From Pseudomonadota bacterium (lineage in GTDB: Bacteria; Pseudomonadota; Gammaproteobacteria; Xanthomonadales; Xanthomonadaceae), in NCBI GenBank assembly GCA_019348095.1, contig JAHWKC010000136.1:1-6362 (forward strand): a stretch of 6,362 nt of DNA, written 5' to 3'. A model generated the notes under the pieces. It did not search any database. It worked only from the letters and a program-made list of their open reading frames with translations, and was not told where the DNA came from. Below are positions 1 to 6,178 of this stretch, in pieces. How positions within the stretch are numbered: the first letter of the stretch is position 1; each line of letters starts with the position of its first letter. Made by a program: the position numbers and the translations under genes.

Positions 1-238
1 CTGCGAGCACGATGATGCCCGGCACGACGTAGTCCAGGTAGGCAGTGCCGGTCTCGATGGCGCCACCGAAGACGTAGACGAACAGCAGCAGAAGCATCAC
101 GGGCAGCACCAGGCTCACGATCAGGCCGTCCAGCTCACGGAACTGGTGGCGCAGACCCCGTCCGGTCAACGCGGCGCTGTCGGCCACCAGCCAGCGCAGG
201 CGGGTGGCGCGGGAGGTGGGCAGGGGGGCGGTCGTCAT
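1..238 (-). CDS. ABC-2 type (DrrB-like) transporter permease, partial (N-terminal part only)
   Basis: This frame opens with an ATG at 236-238 and runs off the window edge, so only about 79 residues are visible. The start MTTAPLPTSRATRLRWLV is followed by a basic stretch with LRHQFRELDGLIVS, then a hydrophobic helix (LVLPVMLLLLFVYVFGGAI) and YLDYVVPGIIVLA. The pattern 'P-VM-LLLF-YVFGGAI ... YLDYVVPGI' is typical of the first membrane helix and following loop of actinobacterial ABC-2 permeases of the daunorubicin-resistance DrrB / EfrADE type, which export drugs or lipids from the cytoplasmic membrane. Its ATG overlaps the TGA of the preceding DrrA-type fragment (ATGA, 235-238), the usual DrrA-DrrB layout and a sign of translational coupling. 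The substrate cannot be told. It belongs to the left, apparently foreign part of the window. Confidence 0.75.
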   Translation of the reverse strand, partial: MTTAPLPTSRATRLRWLVADSAALTGRGLRHQFRELDGLIVSLVLPVMLLLLFVYVFGGAIETGTAYLDYVVPGIIVLA

Positions 239-594
239 CGGGCGGCCTCCAGGGTCGTGGGACCCGACGGTCCGGTCGTGGCGAGGAAGACGTCGTCGAG
301 GGTCGGCTCGCGCACGGACAGCGATCGCGGGGCGAGGTCGGCCTCATCGAGCTCGCGCAGCACGGCGATGAGCAGCCCGGAGTCCGACCCAGCGCGCAGG
401 TGCAGGCTGGCGTCGCCCGGGTCGGACGCCGGCAGCGGTCCGAACCGGGCCAGCAGGTCGCGTCCCCGCGCGGCCGACCGGGCGTCGGGCAGGTGCAGCT
501 CGATGGTGGTCTCGCCGAGCCGGGCCTTGAGCTGGGCGGGGGTGCCCTCGGCGATGACGCGTCCGTGGTCGAGGACGGTGACCTGGTCGGCGAG
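235..594 (-). other. Gene fragment: C-terminal part of a DrrA-type ABC transporter ATP-binding protein
   Basis: From about ELADQVTVLDHGRVIAEG to the stop, this in-frame segment matches the end of DrrA-type ATPases: the strand-turn after the switch histidine (VTVLDHGRVIAEGTPAQLKARLG), a variable region, and the closing LSVREPTLDDVFLATTG, which is the hallmark of the DUF4162 C-terminal domain. Walker A, the ABC signature and Walker B are absent, so it cannot hydrolyse ATP by itself. The next gene is a DrrB-like permease starting within the stop codon, so this end of the pair is collinear and natural. The left boundary of the fragment is estimated from motif change, not known to the base. Confidence 0.8.
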
Positions 595-3147
595 CTCCTG
601 GGTCTGCCCGATCACCTGGGGCGCGAGCCCCCCCAACACGCCGACCAGCAGCAGCATCGCCACCAGCAGCACCACGGCCGAGGCCAGTGCCGGAGGCGCC
701 CCGCGCCGGCGCAGGAAGCGCGCCGGCGGCCACAGCACCGTGGCGAGCAGCAGCTCCAGCCACCGGTCCGGCGCCGCGGCGACGCCCAGGACGAGCCCGG
801 CAAGGATACCCGGGTAGGTGAGCACGTTGGGGATGCGCCGGCACGCGAGATCGATGAAGGTGATCGGCACGAGCAGCGCCATGAAGAACAGGCCCCCGAC
901 CATCCGGATCCACTCACCTTCCGGCGTGCGCGCGGCCACCAGTGCCCACAGCAGCGCGGTGAGCAGCATGAGGAAGAGGTTGAGCCCGTCGACCCCGAGC
1001 TTGTAGGAGATTCCGAGCTCGGCGATCCAGGTCTCGTCGGTGAGGTTCTCGACCCGTGTGAACAGCTCCGCCTGCGCGGTGAGTTGATAGTAGACGGCCA
1101 GGTCGACGACGAAAGCCGATTCGGTGCGCTGTGCGGCGCTCACGCGGCCCTGGCTGGCGACGGTGCGCAGGTCGTCGATGTAGTTGCCGGCCAGGTTCAC
1201 GCGCCAGCGCTCGCCCTCTACTCCGACCTGCACGTTGAGCGCCTGCTCGGGCAGGTAGGGCAGCTTGTCGCCACTGCGCACCTCGCCCCATTCGTCGAAG
1301 CCGCTCTCGAAGCTGTTGCGGAAGGTGGCGTCGGTGTAGGTGTAGGCAAGGCTGAGCGGCACCGCGAGCGACCAGTCGTTGGCGCGGCCCAGGTCGTAGC
1401 CGAGGCTGGCCTCGATGCCGCGCACACGTGCTTCGCCGCCGTCGAACTGGTCGCCGATGTCGCAATTGCCGCCGGTGGAGGCGGTGCAGGTGCCGACCAG
1501 GTTGCTGTAGTCATTCCAGAACCCCACCAGTTCGGTGCGCCAGTCGCCGCTGCTCCAGCGCAGGCCGGCTTCGACGTTGAGGCTTTCCTCCGGATCGGCG
1601 TTGGAGCCCGGCCCCGGCGGATTGAATCCGCGGTGCGCGCTGGCGAAGACGTTGACGTTGTCGTTGATCAGGTAGGTCGTGCCCAGGCCCGGAATCAGCG
1701 CCGATACGCTCGAATCGCGCACCCGGGTCGGCCCAAGACTGCGGCCGTCGGGCTGCTTGGCATAGTCGGTGCGGTTCAGTTCGATGTCTTCGTAACGCAG
1801 GCCGGGAACGATGATCCAGTTTCCGGTGCGGATTTCGTCCTGCACATGGAACGACCACGCCTGTGCTTGGCCGACGCGATTGGTCTGCGTGCCCGGCAGG
1901 CCGTCGCTGGTCAGCACCAGGCGGCCGTTGTCCATCCGGTAGCGGTCGTCGTCCTGGAAGCGGTCTTCCTCGTCCTCGTGGAAGCGCAGGCCGAATTCGA
2001 GCTGGTGCGAGGTGTTGCCGGTGTCGGCCGCCCAGCCGAGCACCGTCTGTGCGCCCTGGGCGTAGTAGGCCCGGTTGTTGTTGCGCAGCACCAGGGCGCC
2101 GTCCGGGCTGCTGTCGCCGAGCAGCCAGCGGTACTGGTCGGCGTTGCCGGTCGTGTCCTTCAGGATGTTACCGAGCCCGACGCCGCCGACGCTGGCCAGC
2201 TTGTACCAGTTGCGCGCGAACTCGTTGCGGTAGGCCACAGTGGTCAGGTCCAGCGCCCCGGAAAACTCGACGTAGTGACGCAGTTCGATCTGCTCGTGAT
2301 CGGTCTTGATGTTGTCGAGCTGCGAGGCGGCGTAGCGCCGGTTGGGGTCGGCGCGGAAGTCGCTGTCGGTCAGGCCCAGGTAGGTCTCGTCGCCGTCCTG
2401 CTCGGTCTTGCCGAGCTTCACTTGCAGTGACTGGTAGAGGTGGGCGTCGGGCGCGGAATTGACCCGGAACTTGGCCAGGTAGTCCTCAAGCACGTAACCG
2501 CTGTCGCCGCCGCTGTCGAGGCGCTTGAATCCGTCGGTCTGCTGCTGCGCGGTTTCCAGCAGCCAGCCGGTGCGCTCGCCGCTACCGCCGGCCCAGGCGT
2601 GCGCCTGCACGCTCTGGTCGGTACCGTAGGCGAAATCGAGCTGGCCGGCGGTCTGCTGCGGGATCGGGGTGGAGATCAGGTTGATCGCGCCGCCGGTGGT
2701 GCGCGGACCGGAGCGGATCGCCGAGGAGCCCTTGCGCACCTCGATCGCATCCATGCGCGAGGTGGTCGGAAAGTAGTACGCAGCCGGTGCCGCATAGGGT
2801 GCCGGGGCGACCAGCACACCGTCCTCCATCAGCGTGATGCGGCTGCTGCGGTCGGTACCCGAGCCGCGGATGCCGATGTTGGGGCGCAGGCCATAGCCGT
2901 CCTCGGTGACCACGTAGACACCGGGGACCTGCTGCAGCACCCGCTGGACGTCCCGGTAGCCATGTTTCCGAAGGACCGCGGCGTCAAGGTAAGCGGCCGA
3001 GCCGGGCGCTTCCTGCGCGTTCTCGGCGCTGCCGACCACGGTCATGCGGTCAAGCAGCTTGGCCTGGTCCGGGGCGGGCTCGGCGTGGGCAAGACCGCAG
3101 GCGGTGGCAATGGCTACAGCAATCAGGGACGGAATGGGAGTGTTCAT
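235..3147 (-). CDS. FecA-like TonB-dependent outer-membrane receptor whose C-terminus runs in frame into foreign gene fragments
   Basis: Residues 1 to about 710 (3147 down to about 1018) are a TonB-dependent receptor, an outer-membrane beta-barrel that imports ferric chelates using TonB energy. Visible are a signal peptide (1-22, cleavage after AHA), a TonB-box-like segment (DRMTVVGSA, 33-41), and a plug with NIGIRGSGTDRSSRITLMEDG (residues 90 onward), APAPYAAPAAYYFP and GAINLISTPIP, closest in my memory to FecA-type receptors of Xanthomonas relatives. The barrel follows, up to ELFTRVENLTDETW (about 694-707). The family normally ends some 30 residues later with a beta-strand closing in an aromatic residue. 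That strand is missing. The frame continues for about 260 codons through unrelated membrane-protein and ATPase pieces (separate entries) and stops at 235-237. The ATG at 3145-3147 is chosen over one at 3228 because it starts the signal peptide and lies about 46 bases after the likely transcription start; the upstream start would put the promoter and Fur box inside the gene. The ribosome site is weak. The receptor call is secure; ligand (ferric citrate or a siderophore) is not, and the tail is probably not a real part of the protein. Confidence 0.88.
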   Translation of the reverse strand: MNTPIPSLIAVAIATACGLAHAEPAPDQAKLLDRMTVVGSAENAQEAPGSAAYLDAAVLRKHGYRDVQRVLQQVPGVYVVTEDGYGLRPNIGIRGSGTDRSSRITLMEDGVLVAPAPYAAPAAYYFPTTSRMDAIEVRKGSSAIRSGPRTTGGAINLISTPIPQQTAGQLDFAYGTDQSVQAHAWAGGSGERTGWLLETAQQQTDGFKRLDSGGDSGYVLEDYLAKFRVNSAPDAHLYQSLQVKLGKTEQDGDETYLGLTDSDFRADPNRRYAASQLDNIKTDHEQIELRHYVEFSGALDLTTVAYRNEFARNWYKLASVGGVGLGNILKDTTGNADQYRWLLGDSSPDGALVLRNNNRAYYAQGAQTVLGWAADTGNTSHQLEFGLRFHEDEEDRFQDDDRYRMDNGRLVLTSDGLPGTQTNRVGQAQAWSFHVQDEIRTGNWIIVPGLRYEDIELNRTDYAKQPDGRSLGPTRVRDSSVSALIPGLGTTYLINDNVNVFASAHRGFNPPGPGSNADPEESLNVEAGLRWSSGDWRTELVGFWNDYSNLVGTCTASTGGNCDIGDQFDGGEARVRGIEASLGYDLGRANDWSLAVPLSLAYTYTDATFRNSFESGFDEWGEVRSGDKLPYLPEQALNVQVGVEGERWRVNLAGNYIDDLRTVASQGRVSAAQRTESAFVVDLAVYYQLTAQAELFTRVENLTDETWIAELGISYKLGVDGLNLFLMLLTALLWALVAARTPEGEWIRMVGGLFFMALLVPITFIDLACRRIPNVLTYPGILAGLVLGVAAAPDRWLELLLATVLWPPARFLRRRGAPPALASAVVLLVAMLLLVGVLGGLAPQVIGQTQELADQVTVLDHGRVIAEGTPAQLKARLGETTIELHLPDARSAARGRDLLARFGPLPASDPGDASLHLRAGSDSGLLIAVLRELDEADLAPRSLSVREPTLDDVFLATTGPSGPTTLEAAR
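583..744 (-). other. Gene fragment resembling an AI-2E family (PerM-like) transporter
   Basis: About 54 residues from LLLATVLWPPARFLRRRG through PPALASAVVLLVAMLLLVG to LAPQVIGQTQELADQ. The order 'helix - P-R-LRRRG-PPALA - long hydrophobic helix - P-V--Q--ELA' is the N-terminal pattern of AI-2E family permeases (PF01594). No start or stop codon of its own is present; it is entered and left in frame. It switches to the DrrA-type sequence at ELADQV, a string that both families can carry at this point. Boundaries are approximate. Confidence 0.6.
742..882 (-). other. Gene fragment resembling a type A24 prepilin peptidase
   Basis: About 47 residues, including LLVPITFIDLACRRIPNVLTYPGILAGLVLGV. The motif FIDL-x3-RIPN-LTYPGI is that of the aspartate-containing first catalytic motif and following loop of A24 leader peptidases (PilD/TadV/CpaA type), which cleave prepilin leader peptides at the cytoplasmic membrane. 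The second catalytic aspartate region (GxGD) and the rest of the protein are missing. The fragment joins the AI-2E-like segment around LELLLATVLW. Assignment rests on the motif; boundaries are estimated. Confidence 0.6.
883..1027 (-). other. Gene fragment resembling NuoM (complex I subunit M), followed by about 20 unassigned residues
   Basis: Directly after the receptor motif ENLTDETWIAE the frame reads LGISYKLGVDGLNLFLMLLTALL, which fits the well-conserved early segment of NADH-quinone oxidoreductase subunit M (usual form W-P-LGISY--GVDG-SLFL-LLT). The shared 'WI' region (TGGATC) is where the switch seems to happen. The NuoM likeness fades after about position 945. The next about 20 residues (VAARTPEGEWIRMVGGLFF) I cannot assign; they could be a further scrap or the lead-in to the prepilin peptidase piece. 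No start, stop or ribosome site of its own is present. Confidence 0.55.
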
Positions 3148-3199
3148 GGGTCTGCTCTGACGAAGGATGATCAAGGCTGGTTCGCACCAGGCTGGGCGC

Positions 3200-3228
3200 A
3201 CTCTAGTGAAATTGATAATCATTCGCAA
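3200..3228 (-). promoter_or_regulatory. Probable sigma-70 promoter of the TonB-dependent receptor
   Basis: On the minus strand a -35 hexamer TTGCGA (3223-3228, 4 of 6 matches to TTGACA) and a -10 hexamer TAGAGT (3200-3205, 4 of 6 matches to TATAAT) are exactly 17 bases apart. Transcription would begin near 3193, leaving a leader of about 46 bases before the ATG at 3147. The Fur box lies between and over the two hexamers, as expected for iron repression. Confidence 0.55.
3208..3226 (-). promoter_or_regulatory. Fur box (ferric uptake regulator operator)
   Basis: The plus-strand sequence here, GAAATTGATAATCATTCGC, matches the 19-base Fur consensus GATAATGATAATCATTATC at 15 of 19 positions, with the core TGATAATCATT intact. 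It fills the spacer and touches the -35 of the receptor promoter, so iron-loaded Fur would block RNA polymerase. This fits an iron-uptake receptor repressed in iron-rich conditions. Confidence 0.8.
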
Positions 3229-3380
3229 CAGAGGTTGAACGCAGATGCGCCGGAGCGAGTGCTCTATCGAGCGGGGTACTACAGAGCCGGGGAGGGGCCG
3301 GCGTCACCGCGGTGCTCCATCAGCGCCTGCCCGGAGCAGAATCCGCCGGCGCGTTCCCGCGGGACTGCCGCGCTGCGGCT

Positions 3381-4673
3381 TTACATCCTGCCGATCTGCT
3401 CGAAAGCGGCGCGTGCGGCGGCCACGGTCGCGGCAATTTCCGCCTCGCCATGCGCACTCGACACGAATCCGGCTTCGAACGCCGAGGGCGCCAGGTACAC
3501 GCCGCCCTCCAGCATCGCGTGGAAGAACCGGTTGAACCGTGCCGTGTCCGAGCCCAGTGCATCGGCGAAGGTCTCCACCGGCCCCTCGCGGAAGTACAAC
3601 CCGAACATGCCCGGCGCGCGCGTGGTGTGGAATGCGACGCCTGCCTCGCCCGCGGCCGCCTCCAGCCCGTCGCACAACGCATGGGTGCTGCGCTCGAGGG
3701 CATCGTGGAAGCCGGGTTGGCCGATCAGCTCCAGCGTCGCCAGCCCCGCGGCCATTGCCACCGGATTGCCGCTGAGCGTGCCGGCCTGGTAGATCGGTCC
3801 GCTCGGCGCGATCTGGCTCATCAGGTCGCGACGGCCGCCGTAGGCGCCGACCGGCATCCCGCCGCCGATGATCTTGCCGAAGGTGCTCAGGTCCGGCCGG
3901 ATGCCGTAGCGCTGCTGCGCGCCACCGGGTGCGACGCGGAAGCCGGTCATCACTTCGTCGAAGATCAGCAACGCACCGTGTCGGGTGCACAGTTCGCGCA
4001 GGTGCTGCAGGTAGCCATCGCGCGGCAGGATGCAATTGGCATTGCCGACGATCGGCTCGATGATCAGCCCGGCGACTTCGTGTCCGATCTCATCGAACAG
4101 CGTCGTTGCCGCGTCGAAGTCGTTGTACGGCAGCGTCATGGTGAGGTCGGCCAACGCCGCCGGCACGCCGGGTGAGTTGGGCAGGCCCAGCGTCAGCGCG
4201 CCACTGCCGGCCTTGACCAGGAAGCTGTCGCCGTGGCCGTGGTAACAGCCTTCGAACTTGATGATGCGCGAGCGCCCGGTCGCACCGCGCGCCAGCCGGA
4301 TCGCCGACAAGGTCGCCTCGGTGCCGGAATTCACCATTCGGACCATTTCGCAGCTCGGCACGATTGAGGTGATCGCCTCGGCCATCGTCACTTCCAGCGC
4401 ATTGGGGACGCCGAAGCTGAGGCCGTCGCGCATGACCTTCGCGACCGCATCGAGCACCTGCGGATGCGCATGGCCGGCGATCATCGGCCCCCACGAGCCG
4501 ACATAGTCGAGATACCTGTTGCCATCAACGTCGAACAGGTAGGCGCCCTCCGCGCGCTGCGCGAAGAACGGCTCGCCGCCGACCGACTTGAACGCCCGCA
4601 CCGGTGAATTGACTCCGCCCGGCAGCAGTTCCGAGGCGCGGGTGAACAAGGCGTGCGAACGGTCGGTCTTCAT
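3381..4673 (-). CDS. hemL: Glutamate-1-semialdehyde 2,1-aminomutase (HemL)
   Basis: HemL is a cytoplasmic PLP enzyme that converts glutamate-1-semialdehyde to 5-aminolevulinate, the C5-pathway entry to heme and other tetrapyrroles. At 430 residues it has the usual family length (E. coli about 426) and looks complete. Seen in order: the N-terminal [32 protein letters not shown] (57-68), the PLP-phosphate site NSGTEAT (115-121), [17 protein letters not shown], the cofactor aspartate in DEVMTGFR (D239), and the Schiff-base lysine in [18 protein letters not shown] (K267, equivalent to E. coli K265). A GTG at 4683-4685 could add four residues (MSPA), but the ATG at 4673 is preferred because it gives the [10 protein letters not shown] start I recall from Xanthomonas homologues; neither has a clear Shine-Dalgarno. 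It lies 64 bases downstream of thiE on the same strand and is probably co-transcribed. The receptor downstream has its own promoter. Confidence 0.96.
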   Translation of the reverse strand: MKTDRSHALFTRASELLPGGVNSPVRAFKSVGGEPFFAQRAEGAYLFDVDGNRYLDYVGSWGPMIAGHAHPQVLDAVAKVMRDGLSFGVPNALEVTMAEAITSIVPSCEMVRMVNSGTEATLSAIRLARGATGRSRIIKFEGCYHGHGDSFLVKAGSGALTLGLPNSPGVPAALADLTMTLPYNDFDAATTLFDEIGHEVAGLIIEPIVGNANCILPRDGYLQHLRELCTRHGALLIFDEVMTGFRVAPGGAQQRYGIRPDLSTFGKIIGGGMPVGAYGGRRDLMSQIAPSGPIYQAGTLSGNPVAMAAGLATLELIGQPGFHDALERSTHALCDGLEAAAGEAGVAFHTTRAPGMFGLYFREGPVETFADALGSDTARFNRFFHAMLEGGVYLAPSAFEAGFVSSAHGEAEIAATVAAARAAFEQIGRM

Positions 4674-4709
4674 GGCGGGGCTCACGGCAAAGGGGAGTCA
4701 GGTCGACGA

Positions 4710-4730
4710 TCCGCGGAAAACGTTCGCGGA
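4710..4730. repeat. Perfect inverted repeat in the thiE-hemL gap
   Basis: TCCGCG (4710-4715) and CGCGGA (4725-4730) form a perfect 6-base-pair GC-rich stem with a 9-base loop, in the 64-base space between the thiE stop and the hemL start. On the minus-strand transcript no U-run follows, so it does not look like an intrinsic terminator. It may be an intercistronic RNA hairpin affecting stability or relative expression, or chance in GC-rich DNA. Confidence 0.35.
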
Positions 4731-4737
4731 GAATGCT

Positions 4738-5373
4738 TCAAGGAAAACAGGCGAGATAGGCGCGCGTGGCCGCGGCAGGATCGGGCGCGTCGAACACGCC
4801 GCTGATCACCGCGAGCAGGTCGGCGCCGGCGTCAATTAAGGGGCGTGCATTGTCCGGCGTGATGCCGCCGATGGCCACCCGCGGCACGCCAAGCGCGCCG
4901 GCGTCGCCCAGCAGCGCCGGCGCGGCGCGTCGGGCATGCGGTTTGGTCGGCGATGCAAAGAATGCGCCGAATGCCACGTAGCTGGCACCGTTCTCGACCG
5001 CGCCGTTCGCCAGGGCCATGTCGTCGTAGCACGATGCACCCAGGAGCGCGTCTCGGCCCAGTGCGTGCCGCGCCATGGTCAGCTCGCCGTCGTCCTCGCC
5101 CAGGTGCGCGCCATCGGCGCCGATCTCCGCGGCCAAACGCCAATCGTCGTTGATGATCAATGGCACGCCGTATACGCCACACAGCGCCCGCAGCGCACTG
5201 GCCTGCTCATGCCGCAACTTCTCGGTGGCGGCCTTGTGGCGATACTGCAGCCAGGTCGCGCCCGCGCTCAGCACGACTTCGACACGATCGAGCAGGCGCC
5301 CGGTGTCGGCCTCGTCGGGCGTGATCGCGTAGAGGCCGCGACGGAGCGAATGCTGCCCTGGGTGCGTGTTCAT
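4738..5373 (-). CDS. thiE: Thiamine phosphate synthase (ThiE)
   Basis: ThiE joins hydroxymethylpyrimidine diphosphate and the thiazole phosphate to make thiamine phosphate, in the cytoplasm. The 211-residue product has the normal length and TIM-barrel motif order: GLYAITPDE at the N-terminus, the diphosphate-binding LQYRHK (42-47), [22 protein letters not shown] (74-95), GASCYDD (112-118), [14 protein letters not shown] (to about 145), [10 protein letters not shown] (166-175) and AVISGVFD (188-195). H replaces the common D in the QYRDK motif, while the arginine and lysine remain. ATGs at 5373 and 5379 are both possible; neither has a good ribosome site, and the choice changes two residues. 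Upstream, the rubredoxin gene is divergent. Downstream, hemL follows in the same direction, a pairing I recall from Xanthomonas relatives. Confidence 0.94.
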   Translation of the reverse strand: MNTHPGQHSLRRGLYAITPDEADTGRLLDRVEVVLSAGATWLQYRHKAATEKLRHEQASALRALCGVYGVPLIINDDWRLAAEIGADGAHLGEDDGELTMARHALGRDALLGASCYDDMALANGAVENGASYVAFGAFFASPTKPHARRAAPALLGDAGALGVPRVAIGGITPDNARPLIDAGADLLAVISGVFDAPDPAAATRAYLACFP

Positions 5374-5414
5374 GTGCATGTCATGGTGAGCGCTTTCGTG
5401 GGGGGCGCCGGAAT

Positions 5415-5431
5415 GGGACAATGCCTGTCCC
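5415..5431. repeat. Perfect inverted repeat between the divergent thiE and rubredoxin genes
   Basis: GGGACA (5415-5420) and TGTCCC (5426-5431) are perfect 6-base arms with a 5-base spacer, centred in the 81-base divergent gap between the thiE ATG and the rubredoxin ATG. The size and symmetry would suit a dimeric repressor or activator site, or a hairpin in either leader. No known operator consensus was recognised. Confidence 0.35.
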
Positions 5432-5444
5432 GTAGCTCCGCGCA

Positions 5445-5473
5445 TTATCCGCCCATGTCCGAGACCGTCACGA
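5445..5473 (-). promoter_or_regulatory. Weak candidate promoter for thiE-hemL
   Basis: The minus strand has GATAAT (5445-5450), matching 5 of 6 of the -10 consensus, with a poor -35 (TCGTGA, 5468-5473, 3 of 6) at 17-base spacing. The -35 lies inside the first codons of the divergent rubredoxin gene. Transcription would start near 5438 and give a leader of about 65 bases containing the 5415-5431 inverted repeat. This is an inference from hexamer matching only. Confidence 0.3.
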
Positions 5474-5646
5474 CCACCACCTTCCGCACCTGGATGTGCG
5501 TCGTCTGCGGCTTCATCTACGACGAGGCGCAGGGGCTGCCGGAGGAGGGCATCGCTCCGGGCACGCGTTGGGACGACGTTCCGGAAACCTGGACGTGCCC
5601 GGACTGCGGCGTGACCAAGGATGACTTCGAGATGATGGAGCTCTGA
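5455..5646 (+). CDS. Rubredoxin
   Basis: A 63-residue single-iron electron carrier of the cytoplasm. The two cysteine knuckles that hold the Fe(Cys)4 centre are present: CVVCG (C15, C18) and CPDCG (C48, C51). Between them are the family's [33 protein letters not shown] features, and the C-terminus [11 protein letters not shown] is typical. It is about ten residues longer than classical 52-54 residue rubredoxins because of a Thr-rich N-terminal extension ([10 protein letters not shown]). It is complete, but the ATG at 5455 has no clear Shine-Dalgarno; no later ATG gives a better start without losing the first knuckle region. It is divergent from thiE and converges with the DUF192 gene with a 23-base gap. 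Its redox partner (for example an alkane hydroxylase or an oxygen-defence reductase) is not in the window. Confidence 0.95.
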   Translation: MSETVTTTTFRTWMCVVCGFIYDEAQGLPEEGIAPGTRWDDVPETWTCPDCGVTKDDFEMMEL

Positions 5647-5669
5647 GGCGCGGCCACGCTCACATAGGA

Positions 5670-6119
5670 TCAGCGCGGCTCGATGCCCGGACCGAAACGC
5701 AGTTCGGCGCCGTTTAGCAGCTTCAGCTTCGCGGCCTCGCCGGCATTGAGTTCCAGCACGTACTGCGCCGGCGCGGCGCTGGGATAGGGTGGGCATGCGT
5801 CGCCTGCCGAGCACGGCGGCACGTCGCGTTGCTGCGATACCAGCCTGCGGTCACGGTCGAAGTACAGGATGTCCAGCGGAATCCTGGTGTTCTTCATCCA
5901 GTAAGCCTGCGGCTGCTGGCGTTCGTGGATGAAAAGCATCCCGTGATCGGCCGCCAGCACATCGCGGAACATCAGTCCGCGGGCCCGCTCGTCATCATCA
6001 TCGGCCACTTCGACCATGTAGCGGGCGCCGCCCACCTCGACCCATCGGTCGTTGCCGGAGGCACACCCGGCCAGCAGCAGGCCGCAGCACGCGGCCAGCA
6101 AACGCACAGACAGGGGCAT
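5670..6119 (-). CDS. DUF192 family lipoprotein
   Basis: The product is a predicted outer-membrane lipoprotein with a DUF192 (PF02643) domain of unknown biochemical function. From the ATG at 6119 (149 residues) the sequence begins MPLSVRLLAACCGLLLAGC, a lipoprotein signal with lipobox LAGC and lipidated C19; the +2 residue is Ala, not Asp, which favours the outer membrane. Domain hallmarks follow: VEVADDDDERARGLMFRD (36-53), GMLFIHE (60-66), WMKNTRIPLDILYFD (74-88), the paired cysteines in PCSAGDACPPYP (C103, C109) and YVLELNAG (to 127). The 6119 start has AAGG six bases upstream and gives a normal-length signal peptide. An ATG at 6140 would add MTTARPA but has a poorer ribosome site. The longer open frame back to 6281 lacks homology I recognise. 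It is convergent with rubredoxin and seems monocistronic here. Confidence 0.88.
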   Translation of the reverse strand: MPLSVRLLAACCGLLLAGCASGNDRWVEVGGARYMVEVADDDDERARGLMFRDVLAADHGMLFIHERQQPQAYWMKNTRIPLDILYFDRDRRLVSQQRDVPPCSAGDACPPYPSAAPAQYVLELNAGEAAKLKLLNGAELRFGPGIEPR

Positions 6120-6149
6120 AGCAGGCCTTGCGGTTGTCATGACCTGCCG

Positions 6150-6178
6150 ACCATCTTCCAGCGGCCTTCCCACGTCAA
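6150..6178 (-). promoter_or_regulatory. Weak candidate promoter for the DUF192 lipoprotein gene
   Basis: On the minus strand TTGACG (6173-6178) matches the -35 consensus at 5 of 6 positions, and 17 bases on is a poor -10, GATGGT (6150-6155, 3 of 6). Transcription would start near 6143, almost on the alternative ATG at 6140 and about 24 bases before the ATG at 6119, which agrees with the 6119 start. The weak -10 makes this tentative. Confidence 0.3.

Noticed and set aside
235..1020. A natural multidomain receptor-transporter fusion system
   Set aside because: The pieces lack complete domains, belong to different cell compartments, are about read-length, and the receptor loses its last strand. 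A false join explains all of this more simply.
3148..3228. Upstream ATG at 3228 as the receptor start
   Set aside because: It would place the promoter and Fur box inside the coding sequence and add 27 residues ahead of a proper signal peptide.
3313..3338. Hairpin TGCTCC / GGAGCA as a terminator after hemL
   Set aside because: The stem is only 6 base pairs with a 14-base loop and no T-run follows on the minus strand; no convincing intrinsic terminator is seen in 3229-3380.
400..3792. Two very long plus-strand open frames (400-2430 and 2440-3792) opposite the receptor and hemL
   Set aside because: Their translations are low-complexity Ala/Val/Gly/Arg strings without recognisable motifs, and they lie antisense to genes with clear family motifs. 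They are shadows of GC-rich coding DNA.
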